Assembly (NCBI GenBank): GCA_035606355.1
Contig: DATNFO010000054.1
Location: 1-64,000, forward strand
Source: Sulfopaludibacter sp035606355
GTDB lineage: Bacteria > Acidobacteriota > Terriglobia > Bryobacterales > Bryobacteraceae
Reading direction: 5' to 3'
DNA: 64,000 nt
In this document: positions 25,444 to 34,360 of the stretch, piece after piece
Position numbering within the stretch: position 1 is the first letter of the stretch
Layout of the letters: each line of letters begins with the position of its first letter
Program-made: the position numbers and the translations under genes
The notes under the pieces: generated by a model
The model's database searches: none
What the model saw: the letters and a program-made list of their open reading frames with translations, nothing else
What the model was told of the DNA's origin: nothing

Positions 25444-28024
25444 CGCGTTTCTGCTCATCGCGGCGTGCGCACAGGTGGCCGCCGCTACCGATCCCGTGCA
25501 GTTGCGCGACGGTTGGCGGATACAGTCTTCCGCGAAAGTAACTGCCGGAGGCGAGCAGCTCTCTCGCCCCGGCTTCAACAGCCTCCAGTGGTATCCGGCG
25601 ACCATGCCGTCCACCGTCATCGCCGCGCTGGTGCGCGACAAGGTGTATCCTGACCCGTACTTCGGCATGAACTTACGGGATATCCCCGGCACCACTTACA
25701 ATATTGGAGCTAACTTCGCCAACGTCGCGATGCCGGCCGGCAGTCCCTACGCCGTCCCATGGTGGTTCCGGACCGAGTTTACCGTGCCCGCTCAGAAGGG
25801 CAGGCATTGGTGGCTGCATTTCGATTCCATCAACTACCGCGCGAATATATGGGTCAACGGCAAGCGCGTCGCCGAGGCCAACACGGTTCAGGGAATGTAT
25901 CGTATGTGGGAGTTCGATGTCACGGACGCGCTCGCTCCGGGCAGGAACGCTCTCGCCGTCGAAGTCTTTCCGCCACAGCCCGACGAGTTCACGATTACCT
26001 TTGTTGATTGGAATCCCATGCCCGCCGACAAGGACATGGGCCTGGTGCGCGATGTGTATCTGACGGACAGCGGTCCGGTAACCCTGCGTCACTTGCAAGC
26101 CGTTTCCAAGTTGAATGAGTCGATGGATCGCGCCACCGTCACCGAGTACGCCGATCTGACGAATGTGACCGCCGCTCCAATCGACGTCACACTGCGGGCG
26201 CGCATCGATCAGGCGCGTGTCAGTAAGAAGGTTCATCTCGAACCGCATCAGACTCTCGCGGTAGCGGCGCCGGCCATCGAGATCGCAAATCCGAAATTGT
26301 GGTGGCCCTATGGAATGGGTCGTCAGGATATGTACGAGGCAACTGCGGACGTTGTCGCCGGCGCGCAAGTGTCCGATTCCGCCCGCGTCGAGTTCGGCAT
26401 TCGCGAAGTTACCGGCGACAAGGATGCGCAGGACCACCGCGTCTTCACCATCAATCGCAAGAAGATTCTGATTCGCGGCGGCGGCTGGTCGCCGGACATG
26501 CTGCTTCGTCGCGACGATGAGCGCGAAGAGCGCGAGATTCGCTACGCGCGGGACATGCACCTCAACACCATCCGCCTCGAAGGCAAAATGATGGATCGGC
26601 ATTTTTACGAGACCGCCGACCGCCTCGGAATGCTGGTGATGCCGGGTTGGTGCTGCTGTTCGTATTGGGAACGCTGGAAAACGTGGAAGCCGGAGGATTA
26701 CGAAATCGCCGGCGAATCGCTGCGCGATCAGTTGCGCCTGCTGCGCAATCACCCGAGCGTCTTCGTGTTCCTTTACGGCAGCGACGAATCGCCCAATGAA
26801 CAGGCCGAGCGAACCTACCTCAAGGTGCTGGAAGACGAGCGGTGGCCCAATCCGTCAATCTCTTCAGCGGCGGATCGCAAAACCGGAATCACCGGCCGCA
26901 CGGGCGTCAAAATGACTGGTCCTTACGACTATGTCGCGCCCGAGTATTGGCTCGAAGATACGAAGCATGGCGGCGCTTACGGCTTTAATACGGAAACGAG
27001 CCCCGGCCCTGCCATCCCGCTGCTCGCCAGCTTGAAGGAAATGCTGCCGCCTGAGCACCTATGGCCGATTGACGAATTCTGGAATTTCCACGCGGGCGGA
27101 GGGTCGTACAAGAACGTCAATATCTTCAGTAAGGCTCTCGACGAGCGCTACGGCAAAGTAACCGGCCTCGAAGACTTCGTCAATAAGAGCCAGTTAGCTA
27201 CTTATGAAGGCGAGCGCGCGATGTTCGAAGCATACGGACGCAATAAGTACACCGCGACTGGAGTTATTCAGTGGATGCTGAACAACGCGTGGCCCTCCAC
27301 GATCTGGCATCTCTACGATTGGTATCTTCGCCCGGGGGGCGGCTACTTCGGAACCAAGAAAGCCAACGAGCCGTTGCACGTTCAGTACTCGTACGATGAT
27401 CGCAGCGTAGTAGTGGTGAATAGCCAATATCGCTCGTTTCACGGCTATTCGGTCTCGGCAAAAGCGTATAACCTCGACCTCACGGAAAAGTTTTCAAAAA
27501 CCGCACCTGTCGTCATACCCGAAGACGGAGTCGTGCGGGTCTTTACCATTCCTGAAATCGAAGGGCTTTCGAAAACGTATTTTTTGCGAGTGCAGTTGCG
27601 CGACGAGGCGGGCAAGTTGGCGAGCACGAATTTCTATTGGCTCTCCACGCAGCCCGATGTATCGGAATTCGATCGCTCGAACGGCCGCTCTACGCCCATC
27701 AAGACGTACGCGGATCTTACAGGGCTCGCGAACTTGACGCCGGTCGAGGTAAAAGTGGCTTCGCACGGCGAGTTGCGAAACGACGATCGCATCGAGCATG
27801 TCACCGTAACGAACCCGTCCAAGGGCCTCGCGTTTTTCGTGCACCTGACCGTAATGAAGGGGCAGGGCGGAACGGATATCAAGCCGATCTATTGGGAAGA
27901 CAATTACTTCGAACTATTCCCCGGTGAAACGCGCGAAGTCTCCGCGAGTTATCCGGCGAAATTGCTGGGGACCGCGAAGCCGTACATCGCAGTGGATGGT
28001 TGGAACGCCAGGAGGGCGCGATGA
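25388..28024 (+). CDS. GH2-family exo-beta-D-glucosaminidase-like enzyme, secreted
   Basis: The start is uncertain: ATG 25388 directly abuts GGAGG, whereas TTG 25394 lies 6 nt after it and may be the true start. An N-terminal signal (SAFLLIAACAQVAAA) follows. The sequence shows the GH2 sugar-binding domain (PWWFRTEFTVPAQKG, NIWVNGKRVAEANTVQGMYR), an Ig-like domain (PKLWWPYGMGRQDMYEA) and the catalytic barrel. YGSDESPNEQAE corresponds to the acid/base region and FNTETSPGP to the nucleophile Glu region of CsxA-type glucosaminidases. About 878 residues. The stop overlaps the next start as ATGA. A role in chitosan or mannoside-like glycan breakdown is inferred from the family. Confidence 0.85.
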   Translation: MQLDASLNLRRITLPRARSAFLLIAACAQVAAATDPVQLRDGWRIQSSAKVTAGGEQLSRPGFNSLQWYPATMPSTVIAALVRDKVYPDPYFGMNLRDIPGTTYNIGANFANVAMPAGSPYAVPWWFRTEFTVPAQKGRHWWLHFDSINYRANIWVNGKRVAEANTVQGMYRMWEFDVTDALAPGRNALAVEVFPPQPDEFTITFVDWNPMPADKDMGLVRDVYLTDSGPVTLRHLQAVSKLNESMDRATVTEYADLTNVTAAPIDVTLRARIDQARVSKKVHLEPHQTLAVAAPAIEIANPKLWWPYGMGRQDMYEATADVVAGAQVSDSARVEFGIREVTGDKDAQDHRVFTINRKKILIRGGGWSPDMLLRRDDEREEREIRYARDMHLNTIRLEGKMMDRHFYETADRLGMLVMPGWCCCSYWERWKTWKPEDYEIAGESLRDQLRLLRNHPSVFVFLYGSDESPNEQAERTYLKVLEDERWPNPSISSAADRKTGITGRTGVKMTGPYDYVAPEYWLEDTKHGGAYGFNTETSPGPAIPLLASLKEMLPPEHLWPIDEFWNFHAGGGSYKNVNIFSKALDERYGKVTGLEDFVNKSQLATYEGERAMFEAYGRNKYTATGVIQWMLNNAWPSTIWHLYDWYLRPGGGYFGTKKANEPLHVQYSYDDRSVVVVNSQYRSFHGYSVSAKAYNLDLTEKFSKTAPVVIPEDGVVRVFTIPEIEGLSKTYFLRVQLRDEAGKLASTNFYWLSTQPDVSEFDRSNGRSTPIKTYADLTGLANLTPVEVKVASHGELRNDDRIEHVTVTNPSKGLAFFVHLTVMKGQGGTDIKPIYWEDNYFELFPGETREVSASYPAKLLGTAKPYIAVDGWNARRAR

Positions 28025-28869
28025 GAATATTAGCCGGCATGTTGTTAGCGGCGGCGGCCATTGCCGCGGAGCAAGGGCAGGAGATCAGGTTGTGGCCGAA
28101 CGGAGCGCCGGGGTCGGAGGGCGAGACGGCGAAGGAGGTATTCAAAACTTCGCCGAATTCGAACTTGCCCACGAACTTCACCGTGGTGCATTACCCATCC
28201 ATCTATGTGTTTCTGCCTCCGCAAGGGAAGGCGAACGGCGGCGCGGTTGTAGTGGCTCCGGGCGGCGGCCATTCGCAGTTGGTGATCGACAAAGAGGGCT
28301 GGCAGGCGGCGCAATGGCTCAACGACCACGGCTTTGCGGCCTTCGTACTGAAGTACCGGCTGGCCAAGGCGCCCGGTTCGCACTACGTGGTCGAAAGGGA
28401 AGCGTATGCCGATTCGGCTCGCGCGATGCGCATGGTTCGCTCGCGGGCTAAAGAGTGGAACGTGGATCCGGCGAGGGTCGGCTTCATGGGCTTCTCGGCA
28501 GGCGGTTACCTCGCGGCCCTGATGGATACGAAGTTCGATTCCGGGAACGCATCGGCGAGCGACCCTATCGAGCGAGTCAGTTCCCGTCCGGATTTCACGG
28601 TCATCGTGTATCCCGGCTATCCGGCGGGGAGCATTACGGTGCCGAAGGACGCGCCTCCAGCGTTTCTCGTGTGCGCGGACAACGACCCCTCGCACGTAGT
28701 AACTACCGTGCAGTTGTATCTCGACCTGGAAAAGCAGAAGATTCCAGCCGAAATGCACATATATGGCAGCGGCGGGCATGGCTTTGGACCCTATCCGAAG
28801 ACCGGACCGGTTGCCACTTGGACCGACCGCCTCAACGATTGGTTTCGCGATCGCGGAATTATCAAGTAA
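28021..28869 (+). CDS. Secreted alpha/beta hydrolase (esterase/lipase type)
   Basis: This 282-residue protein has a signal peptide (MRILAGMLLAAAAIAAEQ) and a compact esterase fold: VVVAPGGGHSQLVIDKEGW forms the oxyanion region, GFMGFSAGGYLAAL the nucleophile elbow (GFSAGG), CADNDPSH the acid region and YGSGGHGFG the His. This matches the BD-FAE/acetyl-xylan-esterase-like group often linked to glycosidases. Its ATG overlaps the GH2 stop (ATGA), so the two are coupled and probably act together: deacetylation plus glycoside cleavage of the same polymer, inferred from context. Confidence 0.85.
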   Translation: MRILAGMLLAAAAIAAEQGQEIRLWPNGAPGSEGETAKEVFKTSPNSNLPTNFTVVHYPSIYVFLPPQGKANGGAVVVAPGGGHSQLVIDKEGWQAAQWLNDHGFAAFVLKYRLAKAPGSHYVVEREAYADSARAMRMVRSRAKEWNVDPARVGFMGFSAGGYLAALMDTKFDSGNASASDPIERVSSRPDFTVIVYPGYPAGSITVPKDAPPAFLVCADNDPSHVVTTVQLYLDLEKQKIPAEMHIYGSGGHGFGPYPKTGPVATWTDRLNDWFRDRGIIK

Positions 28870-28870
28870 C

Positions 28871-29599
28871 TCAGAAGCCGACGGTCTTAATGACGATTCC
28901 GGCGATAGCGGCGCCGATCATCGGACCGGCGATCGGCACCAGCGCATAGCTCCAGTTCGATGGACCCTTCTTCGCAATCGGCAGCAGCGTGTGCGCCAGG
29001 CGGGGACCGAAGTCGCGCGCCGGATTAATCGCATATCCCGTCGTCCCGCCTAAGCTCAATCCAATTCCCCAAACCAGGCACGCCACCAGATACGGCGCGA
29101 CGCCCGGCGCCGGACCTGTAGGAGACACCGACCGCGACGCAAAGGCCGCGCAAAGAAGTACCAGCACAAACGTTCCGATTGCCTCGCTCAGAATGTTGAA
29201 CGGCGGATTCACAATCGCCGGCGATGTTGCGAAGCAGGCCAGTTTGGTGTCGGCGTCCGGCGTCTCGCGCCAGTGCGGATAAAAATGCAGCCACACGAGA
29301 GTCGCCCCTGCCATCGCTCCCAGCACTTGCGCGAGCGTGTAGGGCAGAAGTTTATCGAAGTTGCCGCTGGTGATCGCGGCCCCCAGCGTGACCGCCGGAT
29401 TCAGATGAGCATCCGCGCTGCCGCACGCGAGCGCGGTAAAGATGCCGCACATCACGGCGAACGCCCATCCCGCCGCGATGGCCATCCACCCGGCGTTCTC
29501 CGCTTTGCTCTTCCGCAGCAGCACGTTCGCCACGACTCCGTTGCCCATCAGGATAAGGATGAACGTCCCCATGAACTCGCCGAAGCAACTCTTGATCAT
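28871..29599 (-). CDS. glpF: Aquaglyceroporin (glycerol facilitator, MIP family)
   Basis: This 242-residue inner-membrane channel has both NPA boxes: HLNPAVTLG (67-69) and YAINPARDFGPR (192-194). The Asp after the second NPAR is typical of glycerol-conducting members. Six hydrophobic helices are visible. It is the last gene of a minus-strand operon with glpK and a BtuF-like protein, overlapping the latter as ATGA. Glycerol import followed by phosphorylation by the operon's GlpK is the obvious joint role. Confidence 0.92.
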   Translation of the reverse strand: MIKSCFGEFMGTFILILMGNGVVANVLLRKSKAENAGWMAIAAGWAFAVMCGIFTALACGSADAHLNPAVTLGAAITSGNFDKLLPYTLAQVLGAMAGATLVWLHFYPHWRETPDADTKLACFATSPAIVNPPFNILSEAIGTFVLVLLCAAFASRSVSPTGPAPGVAPYLVACLVWGIGLSLGGTTGYAINPARDFGPRLAHTLLPIAKKGPSNWSYALVPIAGPMIGAAIAGIVIKTVGF

Positions 29600-30399
29600 T
29601 GACTCTCTCCCATAGCCGCGCTCACCTCGGCCAGAATTGCGTGTAACTGCCCGACGCCGTCTGTCAGAGACGCCGGCCCGGGTTGCAGGATGTAAGTGGA
29701 TTTTACTTCGTAGATGCGGTTATGGCGCACTGCGCCGATGGTTTCCCAGCCCGCGCGCGAGCGAATATATTCCTTATTCACTTTGCGGCCGCACCATGAC
29801 GCGATGACGACATCGGGATCGGCTTCCACAACGGCTTGCGGGTCGACGATCCGGTTCTTCGCCGCTGCCTCATGGCGAAGCAGCGGAAACACAGGCTCGC
29901 CGCCGGCAATCTCGAGCAACTCTTCCACCCAGCGTATGCCGCTGATGAGCGGATCGTGCCATTCTTCGAAAAAGACTCGCGGCCGGCGCGGGAACGCGGA
30001 CGCCCGCCCGGCAATTTCGGCGAGGTTATCGTGCAAGCGCGCGCAGAGTTCGCGCCCCTTACTATCCGCATCCACCAGGCGCGCGAGCGTCTCTATCATC
30101 TCGAAGATCTCTTCAACGCTGCGCTGGTTGAAGACGATCACCGTGAGTCCGGCGCGAATCAGATCGCGAGCGATGTCCGCTTGCAGGTCTGAAAATCCAA
30201 TGACGAGATCGGGCTTCAAGTCCAGAATCTTGTCGATCTTCGCGGATGTGAATGCGGAGACCATAGGCTTCTCGCGGCGCGCCTGTGGCGGCCGGCAGGT
30301 GAAGCCGGAGATGCCTACGATGCGGTCCTGTTCGCCGAGCAGGTAGAGCGTCTCCGTGGTCTCTTCGGTCATGCAGACGATGCGGCGAGGTCCGCGCAT
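29596..30399 (-). CDS. BtuF/FecB-type ABC substrate-binding fold protein without signal peptide
   Basis: This 267-residue protein has the periplasmic-binding type III pattern: RIVCMTEETTETLYLLGEQD, IDKILDLKPDLVIGFSDLQA, VFNQRSVEEIFEMIETLARL, EADPDVVIASWCGRKVN and YEVKSTYILQPGPA, as in cobalamin/iron-siderophore binding proteins. The N-terminus MRGPRRIVCM has no signal peptide or lipobox, and GGAGG precedes ATG by 4 nt, so a cytosolic product is likely unless an alternative start exists. It sits between glpK (TAATG overlap) and glpF (ATGA overlap) with no permease or ATPase nearby. Its job in a glycerol operon is unknown. Confidence 0.85.
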   Translation of the reverse strand: MRGPRRIVCMTEETTETLYLLGEQDRIVGISGFTCRPPQARREKPMVSAFTSAKIDKILDLKPDLVIGFSDLQADIARDLIRAGLTVIVFNQRSVEEIFEMIETLARLVDADSKGRELCARLHDNLAEIAGRASAFPRRPRVFFEEWHDPLISGIRWVEELLEIAGGEPVFPLLRHEAAAKNRIVDPQAVVEADPDVVIASWCGRKVNKEYIRSRAGWETIGAVRHNRIYEVKSTYILQPGPASLTDGVGQLHAILAEVSAAMGESQ

Positions 30400-31892
30400 T
30401 AGTCCTCCGCCAGCCAGTCGAAGGATCGGGTGACGGCTTTCTTCCAGAAGCGGTACATGCGGTCGCGCGCGGCCGCGTCCATCTCCGGTTTCCAGGTGCG
30501 CTCGACGCGCCATTGCGCGCGGAGTTCGTCGAGATCGGAATAGAAGCCGACCGCGAGTCCGGCGGCGTATGCCGCGCCCAGCGCGGTGGTCTCTTTGACC
30601 GCGGGGCGCACGACGTCGCGATTGAGGATGCCGGCTTGAAAGCGCATCAGCAGTTCGTTTTCCACCATGCCGCCATCGGTTCGCAGCACGGTCACCGGCA
30701 GCCCGGCGTCGCGTTCCATCGCCTCCACCACATCGCGCGTCTGGAACGCGGTAGCTTCCAGCACGGCCCGCGCGAGATGCCCCCGGTTGCTGTAGCGCGT
30801 CAGTCCGGCGACCACACCGCGAGCATCGTGTTTCCAATACGGCGCGTACAAACCGGAGAATGCGGGAACGAAGTAGACGCCGCCGTTATCCTCAACGGTT
30901 TGCGCGAGCGTTTCGATTTCCGGGCTTTTGGCGATGAGTCCGAAATTGTCTCGGATCCACTGCACCAGCGCGCCGGCGATGGCGACGCTGCCTTCCAGAG
31001 CGTAGTGCGCAGGCTGGTCGCCGAACCGGAACGCAGCCGTGGTGAGCAACCCGCACTTGGATTGCACAATCTCCGTGCCGGTGTTCATGAGCAGGAAGCA
31101 GCCGGTGCCGTAAGTGTTCTTCGCTTCACCGGGGCGGAAGCATGTTTGGCCTACCAGGGCGGCTTGCTGGTCGCCTAAAATGCCGGCGATCGGAACTCCG
31201 CGAATCGCTTCGAGCGTAGCTTCGCCGTAACGCTCGCTGCTGGACCGGATCTCGGGCAGCGCGCTGCGAGGGATGTTGAAGGTGCGCAGTAAGTCATCGT
31301 CCCAGGCGAGCGTGCGCAGGTCCATGAGCTGGGTGCGGCTCGCATTGGTGCAATCGGTAACGTGCAGGCCGCCGGTGAGGCGGTAAGTCAAATACGTATC
31401 GATTGTGCCGAAGAGTAAGTCGCCTGATTCGGCTTGCCGGCGGGCGCCGGGGACGTGGTCCAGAAGCCAGCGCAGCTTGAGACTGCTGAAGTAAGTGGAA
31501 ACAGGAAGTCCGGTGCGTTCGCGGAAGCGGTCCGGGCCGCCGTTGCGTGAAAATTCGGCGACGTCATCGCCGACTCGCATATCCTGCCAGACGATCGCGT
31601 TGTGAACAGGCTTGCCGGTCGCGCGATTCCACAGGAGCGTGGTTTCGCGCTGGTTGGTGATGCCGATAGCCGCGAGGTCGGCGGGGTGCAGTCCGCCGCG
31701 CTGCATGGCCTCTTCGATCACCTGACAGGTGCGGAACCAGATCTCTTCGGGGTCATGCTCCACCCACCCGGCTTGTGGATAGATTTGCTCGTGCTCCTTC
31801 TGAGCGCTGGCGACGATGTTGCCCGCGCGGTCGAAGACCAGGAATCGAGTGCTGGTAGTGCCCTGGTCTATGGCTCCGATGTATTTGGACAT
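30399..31892 (-). CDS. glpK: Glycerol kinase
   Basis: This 497-residue enzyme phosphorylates glycerol to sn-glycerol 3-phosphate with ATP. The FGGY kinase motifs are clear: MSKYIGAIDQGTTSTRFLVF at the N-terminal phosphate loop, NQRETTLLWNRATGKPV, GTIDTYLTYRLTGG, GDQQAALVGQTCF, KNTYGTGCFLLMNTG, VYFVPAFSGLYAPYW and RTDGGMVENELLMRFQ. Length is normal. Its start is 11 nt after the stop of the FAD oxidoreductase, and its stop overlaps the BtuF-like gene (TAATG), so the four genes form one operon. No glpD or glpR is seen. Confidence 0.97.
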   Translation of the reverse strand: MSKYIGAIDQGTTSTRFLVFDRAGNIVASAQKEHEQIYPQAGWVEHDPEEIWFRTCQVIEEAMQRGGLHPADLAAIGITNQRETTLLWNRATGKPVHNAIVWQDMRVGDDVAEFSRNGGPDRFRERTGLPVSTYFSSLKLRWLLDHVPGARRQAESGDLLFGTIDTYLTYRLTGGLHVTDCTNASRTQLMDLRTLAWDDDLLRTFNIPRSALPEIRSSSERYGEATLEAIRGVPIAGILGDQQAALVGQTCFRPGEAKNTYGTGCFLLMNTGTEIVQSKCGLLTTAAFRFGDQPAHYALEGSVAIAGALVQWIRDNFGLIAKSPEIETLAQTVEDNGGVYFVPAFSGLYAPYWKHDARGVVAGLTRYSNRGHLARAVLEATAFQTRDVVEAMERDAGLPVTVLRTDGGMVENELLMRFQAGILNRDVVRPAVKETTALGAAYAAGLAVGFYSDLDELRAQWRVERTWKPEMDAAARDRMYRFWKKAVTRSFDWLAED

Positions 31893-31903
31893 GAGTATCT
31901 CGT

Positions 31904-33469
31904 TCACTGTTTCAGTTGGCGGAAGCGATTGGCGAGAGCGGCCTGCGCATTCGGAATAAATTCGAGGATCGCACCCTGCGCGGCCAGAACGCGCGTGAGT
32001 GCGGCGGGGTCGATGTCCTGAACGTTCGCGCCCGCTTTGGCCGCCATAGCGGCTGCGACTCCCGCTGCCTGGCCCATAATCATGTACTGCGGCTCCATGC
32101 GCAGGGTGCTGTATGCCACATGCGTCGCGGAGACGCATACGGGGACTAGTAAGTTGGTTGCTTCGGCGCGCCGCGGGAGCAGGATGCGATAGGGAATCTG
32201 GTACGGCTTCACGGGAACTTGCATGTCGCCTTCGTTGCGGATGAAACCGGCTTCGTTGACCACCCGCTGCACGTTGTGGGAGTCGCTGTTGTAAGTGCCC
32301 ATGCCGATAGCGTCTGGCTTGGCTAAGTCATCCTGGATATCGCTCTGCCGCATTACATATTCTCCTACCATGCGTCGAGCTTCTCTGATGTATAACTGCG
32401 GCGGGAAGTGGCCGGTATCGGTGAATTCATCCTTGGCAAGTCCCCAATGGCTTAGTTCCGCTTTGATCGCGGCCGGCGAGCGCGGGTCGTTCGCCAGGAA
32501 ATACAAAAAACCCTTGGTGTACTCTTCATGCGCGCGGCGGATCTCTTCACGGCGCGCGTAGGAGCTGTTGGGATAATCCCAGCTCGCTCCAATGTAATCG
32601 GTGGAAACGGGGCCGTTGTTGTTGATGTCGGCTTTCCGGTTCGGAATCGGGCCGATTGAAATGAGCGCGGAGAGCGGACGCGGGCTCAGTTGCAGAAGGC
32701 GCGCGAGTAAGTCATACGCAGCCGGGTCATACCGGCCGGGCTTGGGGAAGGCGACTTGGTTGGCGGGGTCTTTCGAGAAGATCAGGCGGAAGTTGTAGGC
32801 CTGAACTTTCCTGTCGGCTGACCCCGGTTCGGCGGCGCGGGGAAGCGCGGGTGCGGGAATATTGACGTCGAACTGGTGCTTGGGTGTTTCGCCCCGCACT
32901 CCGGCGAGCGACTCGCCGTATTCGGCCGAACTCTCCCGGCCCCAGGTGTACGTGACGCCGGATTGTGCCATCAGGTCGCCTTCGTACGTGCAATCGGCGA
33001 AAATTTGCGCGGCGTAGGTTTCGCCGTTTTCCATACGGATCGAAGCGAGGCGCGATCCGTCCTTCCTGACGCCGTCGCGCTCCAAGAGGCGGCGTCCCTG
33101 GCGGAGCGTGACTCCGGCGTTCGCCAGCATCTCGCGGAAGATCTGTTCGGCGACGTGCGGCTCCACGTACCACGCGAAATCTTGCAGGTATTGGCGGAGG
33201 TTGTAGTGGTTGCCCGCCCGCCAGTAGAATTCAAGCGCCAGGCCGCCGATCGCTTCGCGTTTGCCTACGTCAGTGTAGGAGAGGCCTCCGGAAACCATGC
33301 CGCCTACGTGCTGCGTAGGCTCAAGCAGCGCGGTTTTGAGTCCCATTCGAGCGGCGCTCACCGCGGTGGCAACGCCTGAAGCCGTTGCTCCGTAGACCAC
33401 GAGGTCGTAGCGGGCCGGTTGGGCGTGGGCTACGGCGGCAGCTAAGAATGCGAGGGCGGCGCGCTTCAT
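31904..33469 (-). CDS. Secreted FAD-dependent oxidoreductase (FAD_oxidored family)
   Basis: This 521-residue protein has a signal peptide (MKRAALAFLAAAVAHAQ) followed by a Rossmann nucleotide-binding motif YDLVVYGATASGVATAVSAA and an Ala/Glu hinge TALLEPTQHVGGMVSGGL. FADCTYEGDLMAQSG and the C-terminal YMIMGQAAGVAAAMAAK are typical of PF12831 proteins, many of which sit near sugar-catabolic genes. The substrate is unknown. It is first in the glpK operon and is divergent from the hydroxypyruvate isomerase-like gene. TAAAAT lies 11 nt before the start. Confidence 0.85.
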   Translation of the reverse strand: MKRAALAFLAAAVAHAQPARYDLVVYGATASGVATAVSAARMGLKTALLEPTQHVGGMVSGGLSYTDVGKREAIGGLALEFYWRAGNHYNLRQYLQDFAWYVEPHVAEQIFREMLANAGVTLRQGRRLLERDGVRKDGSRLASIRMENGETYAAQIFADCTYEGDLMAQSGVTYTWGRESSAEYGESLAGVRGETPKHQFDVNIPAPALPRAAEPGSADRKVQAYNFRLIFSKDPANQVAFPKPGRYDPAAYDLLARLLQLSPRPLSALISIGPIPNRKADINNNGPVSTDYIGASWDYPNSSYARREEIRRAHEEYTKGFLYFLANDPRSPAAIKAELSHWGLAKDEFTDTGHFPPQLYIREARRMVGEYVMRQSDIQDDLAKPDAIGMGTYNSDSHNVQRVVNEAGFIRNEGDMQVPVKPYQIPYRILLPRRAEATNLLVPVCVSATHVAYSTLRMEPQYMIMGQAAGVAAAMAAKAGANVQDIDPAALTRVLAAQGAILEFIPNAQAALANRFRQLKQ

Positions 33470-33541
33470 GGGATCGATTCATTTTATGCGGAAATGCCTG
33501 GAGCGGCCGGAACTTCGCCCGTACTGATAAAATTCATAAGC

Positions 33542-34360
33542 ATGACTCGCCGTGGATTGTTTGCCGCCGCAGCCGCGCTGCCGTTGCTGGCCCAAGGGGG
33601 GAAAAAGGGCCGATTAAAGCAGTCGGCGTGCCGCTGGTGCTACGCGAAGATCCCCCTCGACGAGCTCTGCCGGCGTGGGGCGGAGATCGGGTTGAGCGGG
33701 ATCGACCTGGTGGAACCCCCGGACTGGCCCACCGTTCGAAAGTACGGCCTTGTGCCGACGGTGACGCAGGGAAAGGCGAAAATTCCCGACGGTTGGAACC
33801 GCAAGGAGAGCCATGACCGGCTGGAGGCCGAAATCAAGGATCGCATTGTCACCGCTGCGGAGGCTAAGGTCCCGAACGTAATTACGTTTTCGGGGAACCG
33901 GGCCGGGATGCCGGACGATCAGGGCCGCGATAACTGCATCGCGGGGCTGCGGCGGGTGAGTAAGTTCGCCGAGGATCACGGCGTAACTATTGTCCTGGAG
34001 TTACTCAATAGCAAGGTAAACCATAAGGATTACCAGTGCGACCACACCGCGTGGGGCGTCGAGGTGATGAAGGGCGTGGATTCCCCGCGGGTGAAATTGT
34101 TGTACGACATCTACCACATGCAGATTATGGAGGGCGATATCATTCGCACCATAAGAGACAATTTCCAATACATCGGCCACTTCCATACGGGCGGAGTGCC
34201 GGGGCGGCATGAACTGGACGATACACAGGAATTGCAGTGGCGGACGATTGCGAAGGCCATCGCGGATTTGAATTTCGACGGATTCTTCGCGCACGAGTTC
34301 GTGCCGGTGCGCGATCCGTTGACTTCACTGAAGGAGGCTGTGGACCTGTGTACCGTTTAA
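33542..34360 (+). CDS. Hydroxypyruvate isomerase-like TIM barrel protein
   Basis: This 272-residue protein begins with a Tat-like signal (MTRRGLFAAAAALPLLAQGG) and continues with an AP-endonuclease-2/hydroxypyruvate-isomerase barrel. SACRWCYAKIPLDELCRRGA, GLSGIDLVEPPDW, LELLNSKVNHKDYQCDH, LLYDIYHMQIMEGD, HFHTGGVPGRHELDD and FFAHEFVPVRDP carry the usual Glu, Asp, His and Glu metal ligands. It is first in a chain with cytochrome c, PQQ dehydrogenase, amidohydrolase and a SerA-like gene. TAAAAT lies 8 nt upstream of ATG. Substrate specificity is inferred only from family resemblance. Confidence 0.88.
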   Translation: MTRRGLFAAAAALPLLAQGGKKGRLKQSACRWCYAKIPLDELCRRGAEIGLSGIDLVEPPDWPTVRKYGLVPTVTQGKAKIPDGWNRKESHDRLEAEIKDRIVTAAEAKVPNVITFSGNRAGMPDDQGRDNCIAGLRRVSKFAEDHGVTIVLELLNSKVNHKDYQCDHTAWGVEVMKGVDSPRVKLLYDIYHMQIMEGDIIRTIRDNFQYIGHFHTGGVPGRHELDDTQELQWRTIAKAIADLNFDGFFAHEFVPVRDPLTSLKEAVDLCTV

